A stretch of 64,000 nt of DNA from JAUIJL01 sp965366625 (GCA_965366625.1 CBDUGP010000008.1:111119-175118); one strand, 5' to 3'; shown: positions 8,625-16,179, counted from the stretch's first letter. Notes: generated from the letters alone by a model not told the origin. Made by a program: numbers and translations.

Positions 8625-9314
8625 TCAGTTAAGGACCTCAACTCCGGCCATCCACACGAATCCAGTGATCACCAATCTCGGCTTGAAACCTTCGATCGGC
8701 CCTGGTGGGCGGCTTTTGTCCTCGGCTCCACCCATGAATGGAATCACCCGCAGCTCGACGCTCCAATGGGAGGGAACTCGCACCTCCACAGCGCCCCACA
8801 TGGCAAAGACTTCGAGGGTCGCGCCTTCAGGGGCCAGCTCGGCTTTGGTCAGATCGAGCTTGACTTGGCCCATGAAAGCCAGGCAGCCGGTGCCACGATA
8901 ATTCTCGGAGGAGCTGGATAAATTGAGGTTGCGGAAGACAGCCGTTCGGTCGGATTCATCTTTTGGTTTGAGGCCGATTTTGCGCGGGCCGTCACCGAGA
9001 ATACCTCGAAGCACCAGGATCACGCCGAAAGCCACCAGAATTAGGGGCCAATGCTCAAAGAGAGTTTGGATTTCAAAATTCGGTAAGTAGCGAGCTGCCA
9101 GGAAGACTCCGCCGATGCCGATCAATGTCATGGCGCCCGGCCAGTCGCGATCTTTGAATCGCGTGATTCCCAAACCCACGAGCAGCCAAGGCCACAGGGA
9201 GAATAGCCCTAAATCGAAGGGCAGCAGGCTGAGCTGGGCGAGCAAGAGCAGGGTGCCGACAGTGATCAGGGCAGAGCCGGCCAATACGCGTGGGGTACGT
9301 GTGAGGTGTGCCAT
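8625..9314 (-). CDS. LiaF-like membrane protein (cell-wall-active antibiotic response family)
   Basis: A 229-residue protein with about four N-terminal transmembrane helices (from LAGSALITVGTLLLLAQL to LILVAFGVILVLRGIL) and a cytoplasmic beta-rich C-terminal domain of LiaF/'toast-rack' type (NLNLSSSSENYRGTGCLAFMG, VEVRVPSHWSVELRVIPFMGG). LiaF homologues repress envelope-stress two-component systems in Firmicutes; in Gram-negative bacteria the role is open. The SpoIIE phosphatase and amidase genes follow 24 bp downstream on the same strand, giving a possible three-gene envelope operon. The family assignment is good; the function is uncertain. Confidence 0.78.
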   Translation of the reverse strand: MAHLTRTPRVLAGSALITVGTLLLLAQLSLLPFDLGLFSLWPWLLVGLGITRFKDRDWPGAMTLIGIGGVFLAARYLPNFEIQTLFEHWPLILVAFGVILVLRGILGDGPRKIGLKPKDESDRTAVFRNLNLSSSSENYRGTGCLAFMGQVKLDLTKAELAPEGATLEVFAMWGAVEVRVPSHWSVELRVIPFMGGAEDKSRPPGPIEGFKPRLVITGFVWMAGVEVLN

Positions 9315-9427
9315 GGGGAAAGCTTACCCGAAGGGCCGGGGTTGACAAGCAGAGAATCGGTTAGAGTCGGCTGAGGACCGGTGAATGGCGGTGAACTTTT
9401 TGAGTAGACGGTTGAGTGGGCTCTTGA

Positions 9428-9859
9428 ATGGACCGCCAACGGACTGAGATGGAGAGTGCATTGGGATTTTTAAAGCGATTTTTTGCCGCATTCGGTTCCG
9501 GGGACAAACGGCCTCGGACGGTTCTTGACGAGCAATCGAGCGAGTTTGAACTCGAAGCAGAGCAAGGGCCGCCGGAAGAAGTCGTGATTGAAATCGGCGA
9601 TGTGCTCGACCTACATAGTTTCCCGCCGAAGCAGGTCAAGGACTTGGTCCGAGATTACCTCGACCATGCCATAGAGCACGGGTGGCACCAGGTCAGGATC
9701 ATTCACGGCAAAGGAATCGGCGTGCAACGTCGAACCGTGCGCTCGATTCTCGAAAAAGACCCAAGGGTTGAGGCTTTCGGAGATCCCCCGGGGGAATCTG
9801 GCGGCTGGGGAGCTACTTGGGTGCAGCTCCGATCGAATCCACCCGATCGGGGGCCCTAA
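9428..9859 (+). CDS. Smr-domain protein
   Basis: A 143-residue protein whose C-terminal ~85 residues form an Smr (small MutS-related) domain: LDLHSFPPKQVKDLVRDYLDHAIEHGWHQVRIIHGKGIGVQRR includes the LDLH and HGKG signatures. Stand-alone Smr proteins are nucleases or RNA-binding factors; some act in ribosome rescue. The N-terminal ~55 residues are charged and probably disordered. The ATG at 9428 has no strong ribosome-binding site; ATG 9449 (MESALGFL) is an equally good start. It is divergent from the LiaF-like gene. Confidence 0.85.
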   Translation: MDRQRTEMESALGFLKRFFAAFGSGDKRPRTVLDEQSSEFELEAEQGPPEEVVIEIGDVLDLHSFPPKQVKDLVRDYLDHAIEHGWHQVRIIHGKGIGVQRRTVRSILEKDPRVEAFGDPPGESGGWGATWVQLRSNPPDRGP

Positions 9860-9868
9860 CCCGGAAAT

Positions 9869-10729
9869 TTAGGGCGTTTTCGCTTTGGGGACGACCCGGA
9901 TCAACGCATTCTGGTGGTAGGCGAAGGTCCAGTCTTTAGTGGTCAGAATATTTTCCCAGGCGGTGGAGCGATTGTCTTTCTGGAAACCCAGGGTTGGATT
10001 CTTGACGTTGCCCTTGGTGCCCTTGCTCGAACAGACGAATGCCCGGCGACCTTTGGCTGGATCCCAGCGCACACCGATATATGACGGACCGTTGGGAAGC
10101 TTGACCCCTTCGATGGCGACCGGGTACATGCGTCCGGCTTCTTTGGAGCTGTTGGGAAGGTCGGTTGCATGGCCTGTCACCCTGGCGTAGGGCTCCGCGG
10201 CGGGCACGCCGCCCACCTCTTGGTGGAATACCACCTCGAATTCGAGTTCGTCGACCCGGTCGGAGAGGAAGCAAACGCACACACGTTCCACCTCGCGGTC
10301 GAAGAGTTCCTTCGAATCAAATCGCTGAACGAAGCTGCCCCATTCGAGAGAGGAAATGAAACCATAACCCCCTTCGACGGTGCCGTCGTCGAGTTGCACG
10401 CCGTCTGCGCAGGTATCTTTCGGATCTTGTTTGAAGGAACCCGGTGGAGGTGGCTCGGGCAAAGGGCTCTTCTCGGAAACCGCCTCAAGTGGGGTCGGAA
10501 CGGTCGGCGGTTCGGCGTCCTTCTCCTGAGCGGGGGCCTCCTGCTCCTGAGAGGGGGCTTCCGGGTCTGAGGGCTGAGTGGCGCTCTCAGCTTGTGGATC
10601 AGCTTTGGCGGTGGCAGGATCCTGGGCCTGGGCTGCGCTGAGAGGCCAACAGGCTACCAACAACAGACAGAACAACAGGCAGATAGGGAGCCGGACGAGA
10701 TCGACCTCGGGTTTGAGCTTAGGGGTCAT
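9869..10729 (-). CDS. Secreted protein of unknown function
   Basis: A 286-residue protein I do not recognise. It begins with a signal peptide (hydrophobic LPICLLFCLLLVACWPLSAAQA). About 70 residues rich in Pro, Glu, Ala and Gln follow, probably a disordered tether. A folded C-terminal domain (~residues 100-286) contains paired cysteines (KDTCADG, RVCVCFL, FVCSSKG) and a beta-rich pattern. A Cys at VAC within the signal could be a lipobox, but the surrounding sequence is not typical. It is the last of four minus-strand genes (purH, lolA, 10743-11411, this one) with short gaps, so it may be exported together with its neighbour. No catalytic motif is seen. Confidence 0.6.
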   Translation of the reverse strand: MTPKLKPEVDLVRLPICLLFCLLLVACWPLSAAQAQDPATAKADPQAESATQPSDPEAPSQEQEAPAQEKDAEPPTVPTPLEAVSEKSPLPEPPPPGSFKQDPKDTCADGVQLDDGTVEGGYGFISSLEWGSFVQRFDSKELFDREVERVCVCFLSDRVDELEFEVVFHQEVGGVPAAEPYARVTGHATDLPNSSKEAGRMYPVAIEGVKLPNGPSYIGVRWDPAKGRRAFVCSSKGTKGNVKNPTLGFQKDNRSTAWENILTTKDWTFAYHQNALIRVVPKAKTP

Positions 10730-10742
10730 GGAATCGTTCTTC

Positions 10743-11411
10743 CTATTTCGAGCCCGGTGCGCCGCGCTCTGAAGTCATAGGGTCCATAGGATCGAAGTGA
10801 ATCACTTGGTCGAGAGCACCATTCTCGAAGCGGTAGACCTTGCCCAGCTCGAAATACCACCAAGACGACTCTCTGCCTTGCACCCGAATACGGTCGGGGC
10901 GGCCGGCCTCGCGGAAAATTTTCTCTTCGTCAGGGCTCGAGCGATCTGCGAGAAATCGTTTGAGCCAATCGGCATAACCCTGCCGGCTCAAGGTGAGGGT
11001 AATGTGAGTCGGGATTTCTCTTGTCAGGCGATCGGAGAGATCCTCCTGGGACGTCAGGATCTCAAAATCCGCCGTTCCGCTTCGGGTGACTTCTAATCCG
11101 GCAAAAATGCTGAACTCGTTGTAATGGCGATCCCAATGCCACTCCAGCTCGAAACGGCCCTGCGAGTCCACGGTTGCGGTCTGGCGCAAGGGCGGCTCGA
11201 CGACCTTTTGTCGTTTCAAGAAAGAGTAGGTAGAGCGGGCTGCAGCGAGCACGACCACCACGCCATCGACCGGTTGACCATCTGGATCCAATACCTGGCC
11301 GGTGATCTTGACGATATCGCCGTCTTTACGCTTGCCTTCCGCAGCAGCGCTGCCCAGGAGCAGCACTGTAAAGACCCAAGCCGATGCAAACGCAGTTATT
11401 CGTCGATCCAT
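10743..11411 (-). CDS. Secreted protein with carboxypeptidase-regulatory-like domain
   Basis: A 222-residue protein with an N-terminal signal peptide (ITAFASAWVFTVLLLGSAAAEG). Residues ~35-80 look like a CarboxypepD_reg-like beta sandwich (ITGQVLDPDGQPVDGVVVVLAA ... VDSQGRFELEWHW). The C-terminal part (EEKIFREAGRPDRIRVQG ... WWYFELGKVYRFENG) resembles the SmpA/OmlA-like 'compute a ratio from a formula' modules of envelope proteins, but I am not sure of that. Its start overlaps the lolA stop by 16 bp, so it is co-translated with lolA. Function unknown. Confidence 0.62.
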   Translation of the reverse strand: MDRRITAFASAWVFTVLLLGSAAAEGKRKDGDIVKITGQVLDPDGQPVDGVVVVLAAARSTYSFLKRQKVVEPPLRQTATVDSQGRFELEWHWDRHYNEFSIFAGLEVTRSGTADFEILTSQEDLSDRLTREIPTHITLTLSRQGYADWLKRFLADRSSPDEEKIFREAGRPDRIRVQGRESSWWYFELGKVYRFENGALDQVIHFDPMDPMTSERGAPGSK

Positions 11412-12082
11412 TCCACATCCTGTGGCGGTTGGAAGAGGCCCGTATGGGCCAGGGTTTGGTAGCCGCCGAGCTTGAATCGGGTCAGATTGCCTTCACCGTC
11501 GGTATATTCCAAGCCCACCACGCGATCCGAGACGGGATCGATTTTAATCGTGGCGTGGAAAGGTTCGCCGGCCCCTTCGGGGGTCGCCAACCGGATCTGG
11601 AAGGTACCGTCATCGAGCCTAGAGCTTTCGGCCACGTACCGTTCTTTGAGCTTCGCGACTTCCACCAGCAATAAGTCCAGACCGGGCTCTTTTTCCGGTT
11701 GGATGCTGTAGTGCCTCCCGCCTTCTTCCAAATCGTTCCAGAACCAGACCTGGTCCTCACACAGTAGGAAGTGTTTGGCTTGGGGCTCTTGGTAGTTCCA
11801 GCGTAGGCATTTCGGCAACCACAGGGAAAGTTGACCACTCTCTACGTCGCCGTCGGAGAATCCGGCAGGCACGTAGGTCTGTTGAAAAGAGCCGGTGATC
11901 GGACCGGCGTCCATCAGGCTGGCGCGCAGATCTTCGAGCAGCTCCCACGGATTGGTGGCCTGTGCTGATCGAGCGCCGATCGAGCCCCAAAGCAAGAGCA
12001 CGACGGCACCCGTCAAGGAGGTGTATGAGCGTAACCTGGAGAATGACAATGGGGAGAATGACAAAGGCTTCATGGCTCTCAT
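11396..12082 (-). CDS. lolA: Outer-membrane lipoprotein carrier LolA
   Basis: A periplasmic chaperone of about 228 residues that carries lipoproteins from LolCDE to the outer membrane. A signal peptide (TSLTGAVVLLLWGSIGARSAQA) precedes the LolA fold: GPITGSFQQTYVPAG, SGQLSLWLPKCLRWNYQEPQAKHFLLCEDQVWFWN and ATIKIDPVSDRVVGLEYTDGEGN match family blocks in order. Starts are possible at 12127, 12082 and 12073; none has a strong Shine-Dalgarno, and I chose 12082 because it leaves a normal n-region. It lies 49 bp after purH. Presence of lolA supports a two-membrane cell. Confidence 0.83.
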   Translation of the reverse strand: MRAMKPLSFSPLSFSRLRSYTSLTGAVVLLLWGSIGARSAQATNPWELLEDLRASLMDAGPITGSFQQTYVPAGFSDGDVESGQLSLWLPKCLRWNYQEPQAKHFLLCEDQVWFWNDLEEGGRHYSIQPEKEPGLDLLLVEVAKLKERYVAESSRLDDGTFQIRLATPEGAGEPFHATIKIDPVSDRVVGLEYTDGEGNLTRFKLGGYQTLAHTGLFQPPQDVEWIDE

Positions 12083-12131
12083 CTTATACGATCGCCTTGG
12101 CGGCGGACATGACTCGGCGGCGGACATCTGC

Positions 12132-13679
12132 TCAGTGGCGGAAATGACGGCGGCCGGTGAGCAACATGGCGATGCCGTGTTCGTTGGCGGCCGCGATCAC
12201 TTCGGAATCGCGCTTCGAGCCACCGGGTTGGATAACCGCCGTAATACCGGCTTTGGCCAGGACCTCCAATCCGTCGCGGAAGGGAAAGAACGCGTCGGAT
12301 GCGGCCACCGTGCCTTCGGTGGAGCTTTGGGCTTTGGAAATGGCGAGATGGCAAGAATCGACTCGGCTCATTTGGCCGGCGCCGATACCCACGGTTTGGT
12401 CACGGCCGGCGACCACGATGGCGTTGGACTTGACACCGCGACAGACCTTCCAGGCCAGCTCGAGGGCCGCACGTTCGTCGTCGGTCGGTTGGCGCTCGGT
12501 GGGGCAGGTCCAGTCGTCCGGCGAATCGGGCCCGGAGTCGGGGGCTTGGGCCAGGAAGCCCCCGTCCACCGCCCGCAGCTCCACTTCGCCCGAAGAGGGG
12601 CTGTAAGCAGGACAGCGCAGCACCCGGAGCCGTTTTTTGGCCGATAGTTTGGTCAGCGCATCCGCCGTGAAGTCGGGCGCGATCAGCACCTCGACGAAAA
12701 GCCCGGACATCGCTTCGACCAACTCGAGATTCACTTGGCGGTTGACCGCAATGATCGAGCCAAAGGCTGAAATGGGGTCGCAGGAGAGAGCCCGTTCATA
12801 GGCGGTGGCCAAGTCCGGTCCACGTCCGACGCCGCAGGGGTTGTTGTGTTTGACGATCACCACGGCGGGCTGATCGAAGCCGGCTACCATTTTGCGAGTG
12901 CCGTCGGCGTCGAGCAGATTGTTGTACGACAGCTCCTTGCCTTGCAGCTTTTCCATGCCGCCCAACACGCCGGGATGGCCTAGGGTGCGGTAAATGGCTG
13001 CGTCTTGGTGAGGATTTTCACCGTAGCGAGGTTTGAAATCGAGGGCCAGATCGAGGGATAACCGGCGCGGAAAGCGATCCTCGGACTCGGCTCCTTGATC
13101 TCCCAACCACCTGCTGATCGCGGCGTCATAAGACTGGGTGTGGCGAAATGCCTTGAGAGCCAGGCTGCGACGCAGGGGAGCGGGAATCTGTCGGTCCCCG
13201 GTTTCGAGGGCGGCTTGAATTTGAGCGTAATCTTGCGGATCGACCACCACTGCCACACTGTTGAAATTCTTGGCTGCGGCTCGAATCATGGTCGGACCTC
13301 CGATGTCGATCATTTCGATCGCCTCATCAAAGGAAGCCCCGGATTCAACGGTTTTTTGAAAAGGGTAGAGATTGCAAACCACCACGTCGATCGGCAGGAT
13401 GCGATGCTCTTGAAGTTCTGTGAGATGACCGGCCCGTCGACGGTCAGCCAGGATTCCCCCGTGAATTCTGGGGTGTAGGGTCTTGACCCGGCCGCCGAGA
13501 ATTTCGGGATGTTCCGTAACCTCGGAAACGGGCACCACGGGAATTCCGGCTTCTTGTAGAACCCGCTGGGTGCCGCCGGTGGACAATATTTCAATACCCA
13601 ATGCCGACAGGCCGCGGGCAAAGTCTTCCAGGCCGGTCTTGTCGAAGACCGAGATCAAGGCTCTTTGGGTGGGAAGCAT
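12132..13679 (-). CDS. purH: Bifunctional AICAR transformylase/IMP cyclohydrolase PurH
   Basis: A 515-residue PurH carrying out the last two steps of purine synthesis: formylation of AICAR by 10-formyl-THF, then ring closure to IMP. The N-terminal MGS-like cyclohydrolase domain has ISVFDKTGLEDFARGL and ILSTGGT. The transformylase domain shows KHNNPCGVG, the conserved Lys-His-Asn-Asn-Pro-Cys block, plus DAFFPFRD and AVIQPGGSKRD. I moved the start to ATG 13679 (MLPTQRALISVFDK) since it has AGGAAG seven bases upstream; the open frame runs further to 13703. It leads the purH-lolA-secreted protein group. Confidence 0.96.
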   Translation of the reverse strand: MLPTQRALISVFDKTGLEDFARGLSALGIEILSTGGTQRVLQEAGIPVVPVSEVTEHPEILGGRVKTLHPRIHGGILADRRRAGHLTELQEHRILPIDVVVCNLYPFQKTVESGASFDEAIEMIDIGGPTMIRAAAKNFNSVAVVVDPQDYAQIQAALETGDRQIPAPLRRSLALKAFRHTQSYDAAISRWLGDQGAESEDRFPRRLSLDLALDFKPRYGENPHQDAAIYRTLGHPGVLGGMEKLQGKELSYNNLLDADGTRKMVAGFDQPAVVIVKHNNPCGVGRGPDLATAYERALSCDPISAFGSIIAVNRQVNLELVEAMSGLFVEVLIAPDFTADALTKLSAKKRLRVLRCPAYSPSSGEVELRAVDGGFLAQAPDSGPDSPDDWTCPTERQPTDDERAALELAWKVCRGVKSNAIVVAGRDQTVGIGAGQMSRVDSCHLAISKAQSSTEGTVAASDAFFPFRDGLEVLAKAGITAVIQPGGSKRDSEVIAAANEHGIAMLLTGRRHFRH

Positions 13680-13766
13680 GGCTCTTCCTAGATCTGTTAT
13701 CAAAGGGGATAGATCGGATAAAACCCGCCTTGGGGAGGTCTTGGCGCTGCCAGTCGGCTGCCAGGG

Positions 13767-14570
13767 TCAGCGGCGGGCTCGAGGAGGATCGGTCTTTCGG
13801 CTGAGGCGTATGATCTGACGTCCTCGTAAGGGTAGGAGCGGACGAGAGTCGGCCCCCCCAGACTCAAGCCAAATATAGCGCAGCACCTCAGCGATGTCAC
13901 TGACAGCATGACTGTAACCGAGCGAGGCTACTGCGTAGGCGGTGGAGCGATCGTCGAAGGCTTTCGAGCCCGGAGCGAACGATACCCGGCGGTATTCTCG
14001 GCCGACCAGAGGGTAGAGGCGTCGGCTCCGAGCCAGGGATTCGGCGATGACGGTATCCAGGTGACCGGATTGGGAAGGCTTGCGGAAGCCGTAGAACACC
14101 ATTTCGACCCTGGGCTCTACGTTCTCGAGGTAGTGAAGAAAATCCTGGGCCCACCGGCCCTGCTGCGGGTCCGACGCATCCGTGTATAGCGGGTTGTTGG
14201 CCATGGCTACGTAGTGGGCAACGACCCCGAGACGGAAGGCTACGTCGTTGAAGCGTTGGTGGGACTTGATCGAGGCCATGGCATGTTGGGCCGATATCTT
14301 GATCGCTTCATCCAATCGTCCGCGACCGTCCGTGAGTTTGTAACGGTCGTCCGGGTGGCCGTTGCGATAGGGATCTTCGATGCCGAGCCTAAAGGAGGCG
14401 CGATTGCGCACCAATTGTCGGTAGAGGTCGGGCGGTACTAAGCGCGCGGCCTGTTCACCGATTTTGTATTGGCTTCTGGCGGTCCAAGCGCCGGCATTAG
14501 GCGCGAGGGCGAGTAGTAGACCCACGACCCCAAGGGCCGGTGCATGTAGGAGAAGGCGCCGCAACGTCAT
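13767..14570 (-). CDS. Secreted zinc-dependent phospholipase C/S1-P1 nuclease-like protein
   Basis: A 267-residue exported protein with a signal peptide ending near NAGAW. A free N-terminal Trp after cleavage followed by many His/Asp sites is typical of the zinc phospholipase C fold. His/Asp-rich stretches suited to metal binding include IEDPYRNGHPDD, ISAQHAMASIKSHQRF and VVAHYVAMANNPLYTD. The C-terminal 80 residues are Arg/Ser rich. Substrate (phospholipid or nucleic acid) cannot be told from the sequence. It stands upstream of purH with an 87-bp gap and may be co-transcribed. Confidence 0.6.
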   Translation of the reverse strand: MTLRRLLLHAPALGVVGLLLALAPNAGAWTARSQYKIGEQAARLVPPDLYRQLVRNRASFRLGIEDPYRNGHPDDRYKLTDGRGRLDEAIKISAQHAMASIKSHQRFNDVAFRLGVVAHYVAMANNPLYTDASDPQQGRWAQDFLHYLENVEPRVEMVFYGFRKPSQSGHLDTVIAESLARSRRLYPLVGREYRRVSFAPGSKAFDDRSTAYAVASLGYSHAVSDIAEVLRYIWLESGGADSRPLLPLRGRQIIRLSRKTDPPRARR

Positions 14571-14851
14571 CGGCCTATTCTAGTGCAAATGTCGATGTTC
14601 AAACGCAAATCCACGCCTTCCGGGGAAGATGGTTTGCAAATTGCCGGAAGTCGATTCAGATGAGGAGGCGAGGCCCCTGACCTCTGAGATGACGTGCAGT
14701 CTTTAAGTTCGTTTGCCGGCAGGATCTGCGATCCTTTGGAGACCTGATCTGAGAATCCCGACAGATCTTTGTTGACACGCCTCCCTGGTCATTGATAAAA
14801 ATTGCGTCCCGCCGGGGACAGCCCTTGCGACTTACGGTTTCAAAGATTCGT
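14571..14851. other. Intergenic region upstream of tRNA-Phe
   Basis: These 281 bp separate the start of the phospholipase C-like gene from tRNA-Phe. I see no coding sequence. The right part holds a sigma-70 type promoter (annotated separately); the rest has no obvious repeat or regulatory site. Confidence 0.6.
14772..14799 (+). promoter_or_regulatory. Sigma-70 promoter of tRNA-Phe
   Basis: A perfect -35 hexamer TTGACA (14772-14777) is followed after 16 bp by GATAAA (14794-14799; ATAAAA gives a 17-bp spacer). The segment after it is GC-rich (gcgtcccgccgggg), as in the discriminator of stringently controlled stable-RNA promoters. The tRNA starts about 50 bp downstream. Confidence 0.7.
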
Positions 14852-14927
14852 GCCCAGATAGCTCAGTTGGTAGAGCACCTGACTGAAAATTAGGGTGTCC
14901 GTGGTTCAAATCCGCGTCTGGGCACCA
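14852..14927 (+). tRNA. tRNA-Phe (anticodon GAA)
   Basis: A complete 76-nt cloverleaf with encoded CCA. The acceptor stem gcccaga pairs with tctgggc and the D-arm is gctcagttggtagagc. The anticodon stem cctga/ttagg contains one G-U pair around loop CTGAAAA, giving anticodon GAA. The T-arm is cgtggttcaaatccgcg, the discriminator base is A73. A rho-independent terminator follows 35 nt later. Confidence 0.97.
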
Positions 14928-14962
14928 CTTAGATCGCAGTTAAGTCCCTGAAAACAGGGAAC

Positions 14963-15003
14963 AAACGCTCGGCGAGCCTCATAGGCGGCCGAGCGTTTTG
15001 CTT
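14963..15003 (+). terminator. Rho-independent terminator of tRNA-Phe
   Basis: An 11-bp perfect stem (14963-14973 with 14988-14998) encloses a loop that itself can form a 4-bp stem (gcct/aggc), followed by TTTTGCTTT. The position just after tRNA-Phe fits termination of that transcript. Confidence 0.85.
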
Positions 15004-15040
15004 TGAGCCGTTTTCTAGGGCCCTTGGTTTCCCAGAGCCC

Positions 15041-15085
15041 TGTTTCTGAACCCTTTGTTTCTGAACCTTCTGTTTCTGAATCCCT
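15041..15085. repeat. Three tandem copies of a 15-bp repeat
   Basis: Units TGTTTCTGAACCCTT, TGTTTCTGAACCTTC and TGTTTCTGAATCCCT lie head to tail (15041-15055, 15056-15070, 15071-15085). They fill the gap between the tRNA-Phe terminator and the inverted-repeat element. No gene function is apparent. Confidence 0.85.
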
Positions 15086-15086
15086 A

Positions 15087-15246
15087 TCAGGCTGTGGCGG
15101 AAGTCTCGCGCCGGCGAGAGCAGCGAATTTTTCGTCGAATCGAGGCGTGAAAACCGCAGGCGATTCGAGAATCGTTGAGGTTTTTCAACGAAGAGTCGGC
15201 GGAAAGGGCGCGCTCGCAGCGCGATGAGACTTCCGCCACAGCCTGT
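15087..15246. mobile_element. MITE-like element with 20-bp perfect terminal inverted repeats
   Basis: A 160-bp non-coding segment bounded by CAGGCTGTGGCGGAAGTCTC (15088-15107) and its exact reverse complement (15226-15245). The interior carries shorter palindromes (cgaatcg/cgattcg, gttgaggtttttcaac). A TA dinucleotide flanks each end (15085-15086 and 15247-15248), compatible with a TA target duplication. A diverged copy of the sub-terminal part occurs at 39252-39277. No transposase is encoded, so any movement would need one in trans. The right end abuts the stop codon of the minus-strand gene at 15246-15740. Confidence 0.65.
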
Positions 15247-15740
15247 TAGTAGCTGATTTTGACCGACAGAGTCTTGGCGACATCCAAGCCGTAGACCAGG
15301 GTTGAGCGCAGGGCGGTCATCTCCTCTCGCCGCTCCTCCTCGTCCATGTCTTCCTCGCCGTGATAGCCGTCGATCTTTCGACCCTGAGAGTCGAGCCAAA
15401 AGATTTCCAGCTCCGCCTCGATGTCTTTAGAGGCATCGTTGCTGTATTCCACCTGAATTTGGACGTCGCGAACCATCTCGTCATTTTTTAGCCCCGGGCG
15501 AAAGACCCTGGATTTGAAGTTGCCGTCGACAGCCTCCACACGGACTCGGTGAATGGTGATCGGGCCGTCTTCGAAGTTGATGTCGAACCACTCGTCGAGC
15601 TCGAAGGGAAATTTCTTCTCGATCACCTCCGCACCGGCCAGGGTCGGCACCAGCATGGTGATGGTGAGGAGTAGAGCGGTCCACAGGATGAGTCGAGAAC
15701 GCAGGAACGGTCGAATAAGCGAAACAGCAGGCATACGCAT
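15246..15740 (-). CDS. Small secreted protein of unknown function
   Basis: A 164-residue protein that I do not recognise. The ATG at 15740 (MRMPAVSL) has AAGGAG eight bases upstream; the longer open frame up to 15935 runs into the tRNA-His terminator and is not plausible. A signal peptide/anchor (LILWTALLLTITMLVPTLAGA) is followed by a mostly beta domain (FELDEWFDINFEDGPITIHRVRVEAVDGNF) and an acidic segment (GEEDMDEEERREE). The stop codon TAA uses the first base of the adjacent MITE-like element. It stands alone between tRNA-His and the element. Confidence 0.68.
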   Translation of the reverse strand: MRMPAVSLIRPFLRSRLILWTALLLTITMLVPTLAGAEVIEKKFPFELDEWFDINFEDGPITIHRVRVEAVDGNFKSRVFRPGLKNDEMVRDVQIQVEYSNDASKDIEAELEIFWLDSQGRKIDGYHGEEDMDEEERREEMTALRSTLVYGLDVAKTLSVKISY

Positions 15741-15817
15741 CGGTGAATCTCCTTGGAAGCTAAGCGTTGTTGGCCTGAATCTTAGCATTTGGGGGGCAGG
15801 GAGGAGCAGCCATAAAC

Positions 15818-15848
15818 GCAAAAGCCGCCCAAGTAGGCGGCCTTTTCT
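15818..15848 (-). terminator. Rho-independent terminator of tRNA-His
   Basis: Stem gccgcc/ggcggc with flanking A and T tracts (aaaagccgcccaagtaggcggcctttt). It lies about 40 nt beyond the 3' end of the minus-strand tRNA-His, and on that strand the stem is followed by CTTTTG. With A tracts on the other side it could work in both directions. Confidence 0.75.
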
Positions 15849-15886
15849 ATATGGCAACCCTCTAGAGAGGGTGGCTAATCTGAAAA

Positions 15887-15963
15887 TGGTACCGATGCCC
15901 CGATTTGAACGGGGGACCCCTTGATCCACAATCAAGTGCTCTAACCTACTGAGCTACATCGGC
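15887..15963 (-). tRNA. tRNA-His (anticodon GTG), atypical: A73, G1:U72, no encoded G-1
   Basis: A 77-nt cloverleaf with encoded CCA. The acceptor GCCGATG faces CATCGGT, so pair 1:72 is G-U; the D-arm is GCTC/GAGC. The anticodon stem CTTGA/TCAAG has loop TTGTGGA with anticodon GTG, and the T-arm is CCCCGTTCAAATCGGGG. Position 73 is A and the base before G1 (15964) is T. Nearly all bacterial tRNA-His have G-1 pairing C73, so the main histidine identity element is missing here. G1:U72 with A73 is the arrangement known from a clade of Alphaproteobacteria with a divergent HisRS. Confidence 0.95.
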
Positions 15964-15967
15964 ACTT

Positions 15968-15985
15968 CCCACACCTCGGTGTGGG
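15968..15985 (-). promoter_or_regulatory. Hairpin in the 5' leader of tRNA-His
   Basis: The sequence cccacacc-tc-ggtgtggg forms a perfect 8-bp stem with a 2-nt loop, four bases before the tRNA body. It would sit next to the RNase P cleavage site in the precursor. A role in processing is possible but not shown. Confidence 0.5.
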
Positions 15986-15991
15986 CGGCGA

Positions 15992-16021
15992 ATAATACTG
16001 CGGGGCGATTCGAGTTGTCAA
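15992..16021 (-). promoter_or_regulatory. Sigma-70 promoter of tRNA-His
   Basis: On the minus strand TTGACA (16021-16016) and TATTAT (15997-15992) are separated by 18 bp, and the tRNA begins 28 bp further on. The match to consensus is strong at both hexamers. Confidence 0.75.
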
Positions 16022-16033
16022 AGGGCTGGCTGA

Positions 16034-16048
16034 GGAATTTCAAATTCC
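16034..16048. promoter_or_regulatory. Inverted repeat, possible operator upstream of ETF-QO
   Basis: The palindrome ggaattt-c-aaattcc (7-bp arms, 1-bp spacer) lies 131 bp before the ETF-QO start in the space shared with the tRNA-His promoter. It has the shape of a dimeric-regulator site. No regulator gene is nearby, so this is only a candidate. Confidence 0.3.
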
Positions 16049-16179
16049 AGAGGCTGAGCAGCATTTTAAGCCGTGAGCAGCGCGTATCGTGGGTCCGGCT
16101 GATAGGATCCGGCCACCGCGACGCGGGGGTATTCCCGCCGTAATCTTGGATTGACTCTCCCGCGAATAAGGAGGCTCGA

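Noticed and set aside
14929..15399. 156-codon minus-strand frame across the tandem repeat and inverted-repeat element
   Set aside because: It runs through the tRNA-Phe terminator, the 15-bp repeats and the MITE-like element, is composed of repeat-derived residues, and overlaps the real small secreted-protein gene.
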